Source of the DNA: an uncultured Bacteroidales bacterium
Lineage (GTDB): Bacteria > Bacteroidota > Bacteroidia > Bacteroidales > UBA932
NCBI GenBank assembly: GCA_900320545.1
Contig: ONSU01000010.1
Span: 1-56,034 of the forward strand
Direction of reading: 5' to 3'
Length of the DNA: 56,034 bases
The notes beneath the pieces were generated by a model. That model saw only the letters and a list, made by a program, of their open reading frames with translations, was not told where the DNA came from and ran no database searches. How positions within the stretch are numbered: position 1 is the stretch's first letter; each line of letters opens with the position of its first letter. A program made the position numbers and the translations under genes. Below are positions 1 to 7,652 of the stretch, one piece after another.

Positions 1-837
1 GGTATTCTCCACCATGATGCCGGAGGGAATGTGCCGCACGCGGACGCCGGTCTCCACCTTGTTGACGTTCTGCCCGCCGTGGCCGCCGGAACGGAAGGTA
101 TCCCACTCCAGGTCGCCGGGATTGATCTCGATATTGATGCTGTCATCCACCAGCGGATACACGAACACCGACGAGAAGGTGGTCTGACGCTTCCCCTGCG
201 CGTTGAACGGGGAAATCCGTACCAGCCGGTGCACGCCGTTCTCCGCCTTGAGATAGCCGTAGGCATAGTCGCCTTCCACCTCGATGGTGCAGGACTTGAT
301 GCCGGCCTCTTCCCCTTCGAGCAGGGCCGTCACGGTCATCTTGAAGCCGTTGCGCTCGCCCCAGCGGAGGTACATCCGCATCAGCATCGCCGACCAGTCG
401 TTGGCCTCGGTGCCGCCGGCGCCGGAATTGATGGTGAGGATGGCGCCCAGGTTGTCGCCTTCACCGCCGAGCATATTGCGGAGTTCCAGGTCCTCGAGGG
501 CCTTGTCGGCCGCCGCATACTGGGCCGCCAGTTCCCGCGTTTCATCGGTCTCGAGGGATTCCTCGTCCGTGCCCGAGATACTTTCCCGGGCGAATTCATA
601 CAGGACATCCACGTCGTCAGCCAGCGACGACGCCTTGTCGAACTCCGTCACCCAACTCTTGAGCGACGCCGATTTCTTCAGGAAGGTCTCCGCCTCCTTG
701 GGGTCGTCCCAGAAACCGGGCGCGAGGGTCTGCTCTCCCCGTTCCTTCACTTCCCTGCGCTTCGCGGGAATGTCCAGGCACTTTCCGAGCGTATCCAGCC
801 GCTGTCGCAGCGCCTTTATCTGGTCTTGTGTAATCAT
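1..837 (-). CDS. prfB: Peptide chain release factor 2 (partial, C-terminus beyond window)
   Basis: Class I release factor that reads UGA and UAA and triggers hydrolysis of peptidyl-tRNA on the ribosome. The 279 N-terminal residues are visible, against about 365 in the family. The SPF codon-recognition tripeptide is at 209-211 (SPFNAQGKRQ) and the catalytic GGQ at 254-256 (RSGGHGGQNVNK). The start ATG (835-837) overlaps the murI stop in an ATGA junction, so the two are probably co-transcribed and coupled. Many prfB genes have an internal UGA frameshift site near codon 25. Here codons 18-22 (GGA AAG TGC CTG GAC) read straight through, so that autoregulatory frameshift is absent. Confidence 0.96.
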   Translation of the reverse strand, partial: MITQDQIKALRQRLDTLGKCLDIPAKRREVKERGEQTLAPGFWDDPKEAETFLKKSASLKSWVTEFDKASSLADDVDVLYEFARESISGTDEESLETDETRELAAQYAAADKALEDLELRNMLGGEGDNLGAILTINSGAGGTEANDWSAMLMRMYLRWGERNGFKMTVTALLEGEEAGIKSCTIEVEGDYAYGYLKAENGVHRLVRISPFNAQGKRQTTFSSVFVYPLVDDSINIEINPGDLEWDTFRSGGHGGQNVNKVETGVRVRHIPSGIMVENT

Positions 838-1598
838 ATCTTTTCCTCATTAATCATCCGGTATATCCGCTCCAGGGGGGCGGGGTCGCCGGACGATACC
901 AACTCTATGTCCCGCTCCGACGCCGCATCGCACCGGATGAGATTTCTTTGCGTCATCACGTCGGCAAGGTGCCTCGCCACGGATGGCGCAGGATCGATCA
1001 CGCGGACTTCCGGCCCTGCCAGCCGCCCGATCACGCCGGCAAGGAAGGGATAATGCGTGCATCCGAGCACGACCGTATCCGCACCGGCGTCCAGCAGCGG
1101 ACGGAGGCTCCGGTCCACCACCGCCTCGGTCTCGGGGCCGTCAAGTTTGCCGGCCTCGACCAGCTCCACGAAACCGCGTCCGACGGCCTCGACGATCCTG
1201 ACGTTGTCGGCATATTTACCCCGGGTCGTAAGGTATTTGGACCCTTTCAACGTCCCTGCCGTCGCCAGCACGCCAATGACGCCGGTCTTCGTACCGAGCG
1301 CGGCAGGCTTCACGGCCGGCTCCATTCCGATAAACGGGGTGTCGGGGAATTCGGCCCGGAGGGCGGACACGGCGGCCGCGGTCGCGGTATTGCAGGCGAT
1401 GACGATGACGTCCGCCCCCTTGCCGAGGAGGAAGCGGGTGATCTCACGCCCCCGGTCGCGGACGTATTCCGCCGTCTTATCGCCGTAAGGGCAATGGGCG
1501 TTGTCCGAGAAATAGACATAACGCTCACGCGGGAGGACCTTCCGGATCTCCCTGTACACCGACATTCCGCCGGTCCCCGAATCGAATATCCCGATCAT
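834..1598 (-). CDS. murI: Glutamate racemase
   Basis: Cytoplasmic enzyme that converts L- to D-glutamate for peptidoglycan. The 254-residue product has the FDSGTGG substrate loop (5-11) and both catalytic cysteine motifs, ACNTATAAA (Cys69) and GCTHYP (Cys180), so it should be active. The start was set at the ATG giving MIGIFDSGTGG. A longer in-frame reading adds 12 residues, but those lie across the promoter -7 box and are not needed by the family. The gene overlaps prfB downstream by four bases (ATGA). The promoter at 1605-1634 puts the transcript start at or next to the ATG, suggesting a leaderless message. Confidence 0.95.
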   Translation of the reverse strand: MIGIFDSGTGGMSVYREIRKVLPRERYVYFSDNAHCPYGDKTAEYVRDRGREITRFLLGKGADVIVIACNTATAAAVSALRAEFPDTPFIGMEPAVKPAALGTKTGVIGVLATAGTLKGSKYLTTRGKYADNVRIVEAVGRGFVELVEAGKLDGPETEAVVDRSLRPLLDAGADTVVLGCTHYPFLAGVIGRLAGPEVRVIDPAPSVARHLADVMTQRNLIRCDAASERDIELVSSGDPAPLERIYRMINEEKI

Positions 1599-1604
1599 AT
1601 CTTG

Positions 1605-1634
1605 CAAAGTTACTGTTTTCCGGCGGAAATGCAA
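1605..1634 (-). promoter_or_regulatory. Bacteroidetes-type promoter of murI-prfB
   Basis: On the minus strand a TAACTTTG -7 box (1605-1612) follows a TTG -33 element (1632-1634) with a 19-base spacer. Only six bases separate the -7 box from the murI ATG. Confidence 0.7.
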
Positions 1635-1705
1635 TAGCCTGTCGATAACCCTCCGAAGGGACGGGTGGTTGGTTCGACAGGCTCCCCAACCGCACGGAAT
1701 GGCAC

Positions 1706-1735
1706 AAAAAAGGACGGCCGAAGCCGTCCCTTTTG
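1706..1735 (-). terminator. Rho-independent terminator after the Ser/Gly-rich gene
   Basis: GGACGGC / GCCGTCC hairpin (1712-1729) followed on the minus strand by a T run. It lies about 20 bases past the stop of the 1757-3541 gene. The flanking A and T runs could let it act in both directions. Confidence 0.75.
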
Positions 1736-1756
1736 AATGTGAGAATGAAAGGTTTG

Positions 1757-3541
1757 CTAGTACTTCTGTCCGAGGACTTCCAGATAAGGTACGCCGTCCA
1801 CCAGGGTGGTGCGGTAGACCGTCTGGTCGACCTGGAAGTATTCTACGCCGCCCAGTACGATGGTGTCGTAGTCATCCGGCAGCGAGGTCACGAGGGCTCC
1901 GGCAGGAGGGATGATGACTTTGTACCGGCCGTCTTCAAGGACATAGAACACGCCGTCCTGATAGTAGTACTGTGCGTTCGCGTAGGCGAAACTCTGCACC
2001 AGGCCGAGACGGCTCGCGAGTTCGTAGGAGGAGAGGGCGCGGCTGGAGTTCATCGCGATGGATGAATTCTGGGCGGCGATCCTCGCATTGTTCTCGGCGA
2101 TGATCCGGTTCTGCTCCGAAATGGTGGCGTAGTTGTCAAAGACCGTGTTGTAAGTCCTGTAGGCGTTGCAGTAGTAGGAGAAGGTTACCACATTGAAGAT
2201 GGCTGCATTGATGGCCCTTTCGATGAAAGTGCCGTAAGGAGGCCGGCAAACATGGTAGTATCCTCCGTAGTACCTGTAGTAGATGCCGTCGTAGAGGTAG
2301 TAATCCAGACCCCAGTGGCGTACGATGGTATATCTGGCGGGCAGATAGTGGATCCTGTAGCCATAGTAGTGAGGATGGTCGCCCCAGAAGTAGCCCGGCC
2401 GGTCGAAAGGCATGAAGCCCCTGTCGCGCGGATGCATTCTGTGGACCTCTCCGTGGTCCATCCGGTACTCGCCGTCGTTGTAGCGGAAGTTGCCGCCGCG
2501 GTCACGGTAGTTGCCGTCCCTGTTGTAGCCGCCGTCGGCCGGCTGCATCGCAGGATTCCTGCCGGCATCCACTGCACCGGAATTGAGGCCGCCGCGGGTG
2601 ACATTGCTGTTCTGGCGGACCGTCTTGCCGTCGGCGCTGCGCACCGTGACGGAAGAGGCGCTGTTGCCGCGGGTAGCCGTGGCGGAGGACAGGGAAGGAG
2701 TCACCGAACGGACGGTGGTGCCGGAAGAGCGGGAAGCCGAACCGCTGGAAGAGCGAACGCTGGTGCCGGCTGCCGCGGAACCCGAACGTACAGTCGTGCC
2801 GCTGGAAGCGGAACCGGAACGGACGGTGCTGCCGCTAGCAGAGCCGGAGCGAACCGTGCTGCCGCTTGTAGCAGAGCCCGAACGGACGGTCGTGCCGCTG
2901 GTTGCGGATCCGGAGCGAACCGTGCTGCCGCTTGTAGCAGAGCCCGAACGGACGGTCGAGCCGCCGCCGATGCTGAAGGACGAGCCGGAAGAACGGCTGG
3001 TGCTGCCGGACGAGGATCCCGAACGGACGGTGCTGCCGGAAGTCGAACTGCCGGAACGGCTGGTGCCGACCGAAGAAGAGCCGGAAGAACGGCTGGTGCT
3101 GCTGCCGGACGAAGAGCCGGAACGGACCGTGCTGCCGGAAGACGAGCCGCGGACCGGATTCTGCGAAGAAGCGGAAGGAGTGCTGTAGGAACGGGTGCTG
3201 CTGCCGGAGGAGTAGCTCGAACGGCTGCTGCTGCCCGAATAAGAACCGCTGCTGCGGGAAGTGCTTCCGCTGCCCGAGGAATAGCTCGAACGGCTGCTGC
3301 TGCCCGAGGAGTAGCTGGAGCTGGAACGGCTGGCGCTGCTGCCCGAGGAGTAGCTCGACCGGCTGCTGCTTCCGGAAGAATAGCTGCTTCCTCCGGAACT
3401 GCGGGAAGCGGAAGAGGAGTGGGATGAGGCGGATCTTGCTCCGGAAGAACCGGACCGCCCCTGTGCTGAAGAGTCTACCGGTGCGGCAAGCAATGACATT
3501 GTCATCGCGAGGACTGCCGCTGTCTGTAAAAACCGTCTCAT
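1757..3541 (-). CDS. Secreted Ser/Gly/Arg-rich repeat protein with Tyr-rich C-terminal domain
   Basis: The 594-residue product begins with a clear signal peptide (MRRFLQTAAVLAMTMSLLAA ...SSAQG), so it is exported. Residues about 28-300 are low-complexity repeats of SGSSSRSSYSSG and then SGSTVRSGSATSG type. Residues about 345-430 are very rich in Tyr, His and Arg (YYYRYYGGYYH style). The last 100 residues contain a VFYVLEDGRYKVIIPPAGA stretch like the DUF6515 family of Bacteroidetes secreted proteins. That family link is from memory and moderate. Function is unknown; an extended Ser/Gly stalk holding a C-terminal wall or surface domain is an inference. It has its own terminator downstream. namZ lies 12 bases upstream on the same strand. 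Confidence 0.8.
   Translation of the reverse strand: MRRFLQTAAVLAMTMSLLAAPVDSSAQGRSGSSGARSASSHSSSASRSSGGSSYSSGSSSRSSYSSGSSASRSSSSYSSGSSSRSSYSSGSGSTSRSSGSYSGSSSRSSYSSGSSTRSYSTPSASSQNPVRGSSSGSTVRSGSSSGSSTSRSSGSSSVGTSRSGSSTSGSTVRSGSSSGSTSRSSGSSFSIGGGSTVRSGSATSGSTVRSGSATSGTTVRSGSATSGSTVRSGSASGSTVRSGSASSGTTVRSGSAAAGTSVRSSSGSASRSSGTTVRSVTPSLSSATATRGNSASSVTVRSADGKTVRQNSNVTRGGLNSGAVDAGRNPAMQPADGGYNRDGNYRDRGGNFRYNDGEYRMDHGEVHRMHPRDRGFMPFDRPGYFWGDHPHYYGYRIHYLPARYTIVRHWGLDYYLYDGIYYRYYGGYYHVCRPPYGTFIERAINAAIFNVVTFSYYCNAYRTYNTVFDNYATISEQNRIIAENNARIAAQNSSIAMNSSRALSSYELASRLGLVQSFAYANAQYYYQDGVFYVLEDGRYKVIIPPAGALVTSLPDDYDTIVLGGVEYFQVDQTVYRTTLVDGVPYLEVLGQKY
2695..3425 (-). repeat. Degenerate tandem repeats coding for Ser/Gly-rich stalk
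   Basis: Repeating coding units of about 39-42 bases (for example around 2800-2950, each coding SGTTVRSGSATSG-like peptides) and shorter Ser-rich units (3190-3420). Near-identical stretches such as those at 2855-2890 and 2925-2960 would allow slippage or recombination and so length change. Confidence 0.7.
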
Positions 3542-3553
3542 AACCTTAAATTT

Positions 3554-4852
3554 TTAAAAGTACATATAATATTTCCCGGAAAGGGTCTTGAAATCCTCGG
3601 CATCTTTTCTCCAGTAGGAAGCGATGTCTTCGACTTTGAGCCGCTTTCCGAAATGCACTCTTACATAATCCGTACCACAAACGATATCGAGCATCCGGGT
3701 GCGGGTCTGCGAGGGGAAGGGATTATGGTCGGGGTAAAGCTCGTTAACTGCCTGCATCACATAGAATTGCGTCAGCGTAATCTCCGCTTTTTCGTACTCC
3801 GGAAAAAAATATTGCACACCGTGCAATAATTTATCTTTGCAGCTGCCGGCGGTAGGTTTGTAGTGGATGGTGCGGAACACGGTGCCGGGGAGCTGATAAC
3901 TCTCGAGCCGGGCCTTGAGGGCGTCGGCGTCGATCCACTCGGCGGCGAACGTCTCGAAAGGCAGCGTATAGCCGATGCCGATGTGGAGGTAGTTGTTGAA
4001 TTCGCCCGTGATGCCCGCGGAGGGATAGGCGATGGCGGTCTCCATATTGGGAATGTTCGGAGAAGGAAGGATCCAAGGCAGGCGGGTGTCGCGGTACAGC
4101 ATATTCCGGCGCCATCCTTCCATCCGGACGACGGAGAGTTTGCATTTGAGCGGCAGTTCGTTGCCCAGGACGCCGCGGTTGAGGCCTTCCTCGTTGATGA
4201 GGGTTGCCAGTTCACCCACCGTCAGCCCGTAGATGTACGGGATTTTGAACATGCTGACGAACGAATGGAAACCGTCCTCCACAAGGCAGCCCTCCACTTT
4301 GAGGCCGCCGAGGGGATTGGGCCGGTCGAGGACAAGCACTTCGATCCCCTGCTCCGCGCAGGCGCGCATCACGAGCCCGAGCGTGCTGATGAAGGTATAG
4401 GAACGGGTACCGACGTCCTGGATGTCATATACCATCACATCGATGTCCTTGAGCATCGCGGGCGTGGGCTTCCGGGTCGATCCGTAGAGGGAGAAGACCG
4501 GAAGGCCTGTCGTCTCGTCGGTACCGCTCTCGACTTTCCCGCCGGCATAGACATCGCCGCGGACTCCGTGCTCCGGGCCGTACAGCGCCACCAGGTTGAC
4601 ATTCGGGGCGGCGTGGAGGATGTCGATGGTGGAACGGAGACGGCGGTCGACACCGCTCGGATTGGTAACAAGGCCTACACGCTTTCCCTCCAGCGGGGCG
4701 AAACCGTCACGCACGAGCACTTCGAGGCCGGTCAGGACCTCTTCGGAGGTCTCTTCGGCAGGAGTGGCGGCCGCTTCGGGCGGATTGGCCGCCTTGACGT
4801 GACAGGCGGTGAAAGCAAGGAGCAGAAGAATGGGGAGAAGTCGTGTTTTCAT
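3554..4852 (-). CDS. namZ: Exo-beta-N-acetylmuramidase, NamZ/DUF1343 family lipoprotein
   Basis: Predicted to release terminal N-acetylmuramic acid from peptidoglycan fragments, the activity known for NamZ. The 432-residue protein has a short hydrophobic N-terminus ending FTACH, a weak lipobox, so it is probably an exported lipoprotein. Family hallmarks are visible: GLVTNPSGVD, YGPEHGVRGD, DVMVYDIQDVGTRSYT, DRPNPLGG and LPWILPSPNIPN. Its ATG overlaps the stop of the upstream DUF4922-SpoIID gene (ATGA), implying coupled translation. The pairing with a SpoIID-type glycan-cleaving domain and with murI nearby suggests wall turnover or recycling, which is an inference. Confidence 0.9.
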   Translation of the reverse strand: MKTRLLPILLLLAFTACHVKAANPPEAAATPAEETSEEVLTGLEVLVRDGFAPLEGKRVGLVTNPSGVDRRLRSTIDILHAAPNVNLVALYGPEHGVRGDVYAGGKVESGTDETTGLPVFSLYGSTRKPTPAMLKDIDVMVYDIQDVGTRSYTFISTLGLVMRACAEQGIEVLVLDRPNPLGGLKVEGCLVEDGFHSFVSMFKIPYIYGLTVGELATLINEEGLNRGVLGNELPLKCKLSVVRMEGWRRNMLYRDTRLPWILPSPNIPNMETAIAYPSAGITGEFNNYLHIGIGYTLPFETFAAEWIDADALKARLESYQLPGTVFRTIHYKPTAGSCKDKLLHGVQYFFPEYEKAEITLTQFYVMQAVNELYPDHNPFPSQTRTRMLDIVCGTDYVRVHFGKRLKVEDIASYWRKDAEDFKTLSGKYYMYF

Positions 4853-7062
4853 TGTTTGGAATGGCTTAATTCGGATCCGGGATAATAGTGCCGGAGGATT
4901 TCGGCATAGCCGTAGCCCTGACGGGCCATATTGGCGGCGCCGATCTGGCAGAGGCCGACGCCGTGCCCCCAGCCGGAGCCGCGGAGGATGACTTTGTCGG
5001 CGGTCATTTCCACATCGAAGGCCGAACTCTTGAGGTGGCTGGTGGAAAGGAAACGCCTGATGATGAGTTCTTTACCGATCTCCAGCGTGCACTTGGACCC
5101 TACGATCCGGAGGAGTTTGATGCGGCCGGAGACGCCTCGCTCGAGCGGCTCCAAGGCGAGCAGGTCGCCGATGTCGCAACCGCTCCGTTCCGAGATCAGG
5201 GCGGCGAGCTCAGCCTTGCCGTACTGCACTTCCCACCGGTAGAAGTCCTTCGTCTCGAGATCGTAGTCGTTCAGCACCTGTGAAAGGACCGATTCGTCGG
5301 AAGTGTTGCAGAACGGATCCTCCACACGGGTCAGATAAGGGTAGTCCACATCTTCCCAGCAGGTGGAGAACCGTTCGGTAAGGCCGCCGCAGCACTTGGA
5401 GAAGCGAGTGTCGCAAAGTTCGCCCTCGAAGGTGAGCACCTCGCCCCAGGTATCGTCGATCGCGCGGCGGACATTCTCCCCGACGGCCATCGTAAGACCC
5501 TGGTAGCGCTGGCAGTGGTCGTCGGCGCAGACGTCGAAGCACTTGTGATCTTCGTGGTCGAACCACTTGACGATCCGCCGGGCGTCTCCCTCCTCCGGGC
5601 GGCCGGAATGGAGCCAGGTAAGGATGGAGGGAAGGTCCTGACGCTCGAGAGAGGGGATTTCCTTCGCGTGACGGCCCCGGTTCCGGACCATCGACATCAC
5701 CCAGGAACGGGAGATGACGGCATGCGCCTTGAGGAACTCCAGGTCGGCCGAGGCGCGCATCTCGGAGGAGATGACGCTCAGCAGGTAATCCTCGACGCCG
5801 ATGATGTTGACGGCCGTGACCTTGCCGGCCTCGACGATGAATTTGAGCGTGCCTGCGAAGACCTGCGTCTGCTTCCGTTCCCAGTGGAACTGCTTGCCGA
5901 TGGTGACGCCGAAAAGGCGGAACGAAGGCTCCGCAAAGAGCGTCGAAATGGTGACGGCCTCGAAGGTGAGTTCGTCGTAGAGGGTTCCGTTGTAATCAAT
6001 CTTGCCCTCCCGGCATGACACTTTCTGCGGGCCGGCGCCGTCGGAGATAATCTCGAAGCAGATCTCACTGCCCGACATGATGCCCACTTCGATGCGGGGC
6101 TGGGTGCGGGTGAGGCGCCAGAGGACACGGGCCTCGTCGGCCTCGGAGACGGACACTTCGGAGAGGATCCGCTGCAGGACTTCGGCCGTGAGGCGCTGAT
6201 AATCCGACTCGACCGGCGCGACGAAGAAGCCGGCCATATCGGCGCAGCCGGGGCTGATGGTGAAGCGTCTGGAGGCGTCTTCTTCGAAGAAGCAGGCGGG
6301 ACGCTTTTTGTCGCGGAGGGTGACGACGGCACGGTATTCCCCTTCGGTGCACCAGGTGAGGAGGTTGAAGCGAGGTTCGCTCTCCCCTTCCGGCACGGGC
6401 GTGCAGTCGAGGAGGCGGTAGAACATCTTGGCCATCGACTTGGGCGTCCGGGCCCGGAGGGCGAATACGCCACGGGTGAAATGCCTGTAATGGAAGAGGC
6501 GGGCGTCCTGGACCGACGCTACATAGCGGAGCTGGTCGCTCCCGGCGTCGGGTGTATTGGAGAGGAGGTTGTCGACGGAACGCTCAAGCGGCATGAATCC
6601 CTTCGGAGCCGCCTGAAAATGAAGGTGCTCCGGGAAGGATGCGCCGCTGGAAGGCCCGTTGTAGAAGACCGTGAATCCGTCCAGTTTGGTCGCGATGTCG
6701 AGCATATCCACGAAACGGTGCCAGATGGTCTGCGGCTCGTGGACGGACGATACGATGACAAGATGCTTGGGGAAAATGGGATACCGGTTGACAAGGATGT
6801 CGTAGGTGCGGCCTTTCCGCCCCTCCATCTTGAGGGCGATCTGGTCTTCCGGACGGTTCTCCAGACAGGCGAAGCAGGCCCGGCCTTCGGGCGGGGGTGC
6901 GGCCGTGGATACCATACGGACGGGATTGTGCTGGATGGTGGTCCTGAGGCCGCCTACCTCCACCTGACGGGTGGACGCGGTCTTGAGGGACCGGAAATTC
7001 GCGGCGACCTCGCGCCAGACGGAGAGTTGGTCCAGAATGAATTTGTCGATTTCCGTTTTCAT
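4849..7062 (-). CDS. DUF4922 (GalT/HIT-like) - SpoIID/LytB fusion protein
   Basis: Two-domain protein of 737 residues. Residues 1-330 look like the DUF4922 nucleotidyltransferase fold: a CxxC pair (C63, C66) and a HIT/GalT-type ASFPEHLHFQ motif with H146 and H148. Residues about 350-737 are a SpoIID/LytB domain: VISSEMRAS with the expected catalytic Glu434, then CCGGLTERF and GHGVGLCQIGA near the end. SpoIID enzymes are lytic transglycosylases acting on peptide-free glycan. No signal peptide or membrane segment is seen, which is odd for a wall enzyme. The start is the ATG at 7062, since the in-frame TTG before it is unnecessary. It overlaps the NUDIX stop by one base (TGATG). Confidence 0.88.
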   Translation of the reverse strand: MKTEIDKFILDQLSVWREVAANFRSLKTASTRQVEVGGLRTTIQHNPVRMVSTAAPPPEGRACFACLENRPEDQIALKMEGRKGRTYDILVNRYPIFPKHLVIVSSVHEPQTIWHRFVDMLDIATKLDGFTVFYNGPSSGASFPEHLHFQAAPKGFMPLERSVDNLLSNTPDAGSDQLRYVASVQDARLFHYRHFTRGVFALRARTPKSMAKMFYRLLDCTPVPEGESEPRFNLLTWCTEGEYRAVVTLRDKKRPACFFEEDASRRFTISPGCADMAGFFVAPVESDYQRLTAEVLQRILSEVSVSEADEARVLWRLTRTQPRIEVGIMSGSEICFEIISDGAGPQKVSCREGKIDYNGTLYDELTFEAVTISTLFAEPSFRLFGVTIGKQFHWERKQTQVFAGTLKFIVEAGKVTAVNIIGVEDYLLSVISSEMRASADLEFLKAHAVISRSWVMSMVRNRGRHAKEIPSLERQDLPSILTWLHSGRPEEGDARRIVKWFDHEDHKCFDVCADDHCQRYQGLTMAVGENVRRAIDDTWGEVLTFEGELCDTRFSKCCGGLTERFSTCWEDVDYPYLTRVEDPFCNTSDESVLSQVLNDYDLETKDFYRWEVQYGKAELAALISERSGCDIGDLLALEPLERGVSGRIKLLRIVGSKCTLEIGKELIIRRFLSTSHLKSSAFDVEMTADKVILRGSGWGHGVGLCQIGAANMARQGYGYAEILRHYYPGSELSHSKQ

Positions 7063-7652
7063 CAAAGCAGGGCTTCGAGGGAGTGGCGCACCCTGGCGAA
7101 GTCCTCTTCAAAGTTAGGAGTAAAAACGGATTTTCCCAAATTATCTTCAATTTCCCGCATTTCCCACCAGCGGCCTTCGCTGACTTCCTCGCTGCGCGGG
7201 TGCAGGTCGAAATGGCCGACCGCGGCGAAAATATGCACCTGCTCGCATTCCGTGGCGCCCTTGAAGGTAAAGCATCCGAGCGAAACCGGATTGAAGGACG
7301 TGAAGCCGATTTCCTCTCCCGCCTCCCGGAAGAGGGCTTCCAGAAGGGATTCCCCATAGGCGACGTGACCGCCGACGGCAGAATCCCACCTTCCCGGCCA
7401 GGTTTCCCGGGACTTGGAGCGCTTCTGCAGGAACAGGCGCCCCTCCCGGTCGATGATATGCAGATGCACGACGGGATGCAGCAGGCCGTTCTTATGGCAA
7501 TGGCAACGGGAGGCCTGCGCGACGACCACTCCGGATTCTTCCACGACGGGGAGCATCTCCGCATCGGGACAGGTATCTTCTTCCGGATTGGAGGAAGCCG
7601 TGGGACGGGGCAGCCGCGGGGCGGGCTCGGGAGGATAGACAAGGGTCGTCAT
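7062..7652 (-). CDS. NUDIX hydrolase
   Basis: Cytoplasmic hydrolase of a nucleoside-diphosphate-linked substrate; the substrate cannot be told. The 196-residue product has a complete Nudix box, GHVAYGESLLEALF then REAGEEIGF, matching G-x5-E-x7-REUXEEXGU. The upstream HLHIIDREGRLFLQKRS segment resembles the isopentenyl-diphosphate isomerase / YfcD-like branch. The start is the ATG at 7652 (MTTLVYPPEPAP). A longer frame reading upstream lies inside the transporter gene and is not real. It overlaps its neighbours on both sides by one base (TGATG), so it sits inside a translationally coupled operon. Confidence 0.88.
   Translation of the reverse strand: MTTLVYPPEPAPRLPRPTASSNPEEDTCPDAEMLPVVEESGVVVAQASRCHCHKNGLLHPVVHLHIIDREGRLFLQKRSKSRETWPGRWDSAVGGHVAYGESLLEALFREAGEEIGFTSFNPVSLGCFTFKGATECEQVHIFAAVGHFDLHPRSEEVSEGRWWEMREIEDNLGKSVFTPNFEEDFARVRHSLEALL

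Noticed and set aside
948-1637. Long plus-strand open frame opposite murI
   Set aside because: It is the antisense of a clear murI gene with both catalytic Cys motifs; its own product has no recognisable features. High GC makes many such shadow frames in this window.
1655-1690. GTTCGACAGGCTCCCCAACC stretch as a possible mobile repeat
   Set aside because: It looks like a common short Bacteroidetes intergenic repeat, but only one copy was found here, so no claim is made.
2252-3427. Ala/Gly/Arg-rich frame opposite the Ser/Gly repeat gene
   Set aside because: Mirror of the repetitive coding DNA; the minus-strand frame has a signal peptide and a terminator, this one has neither.
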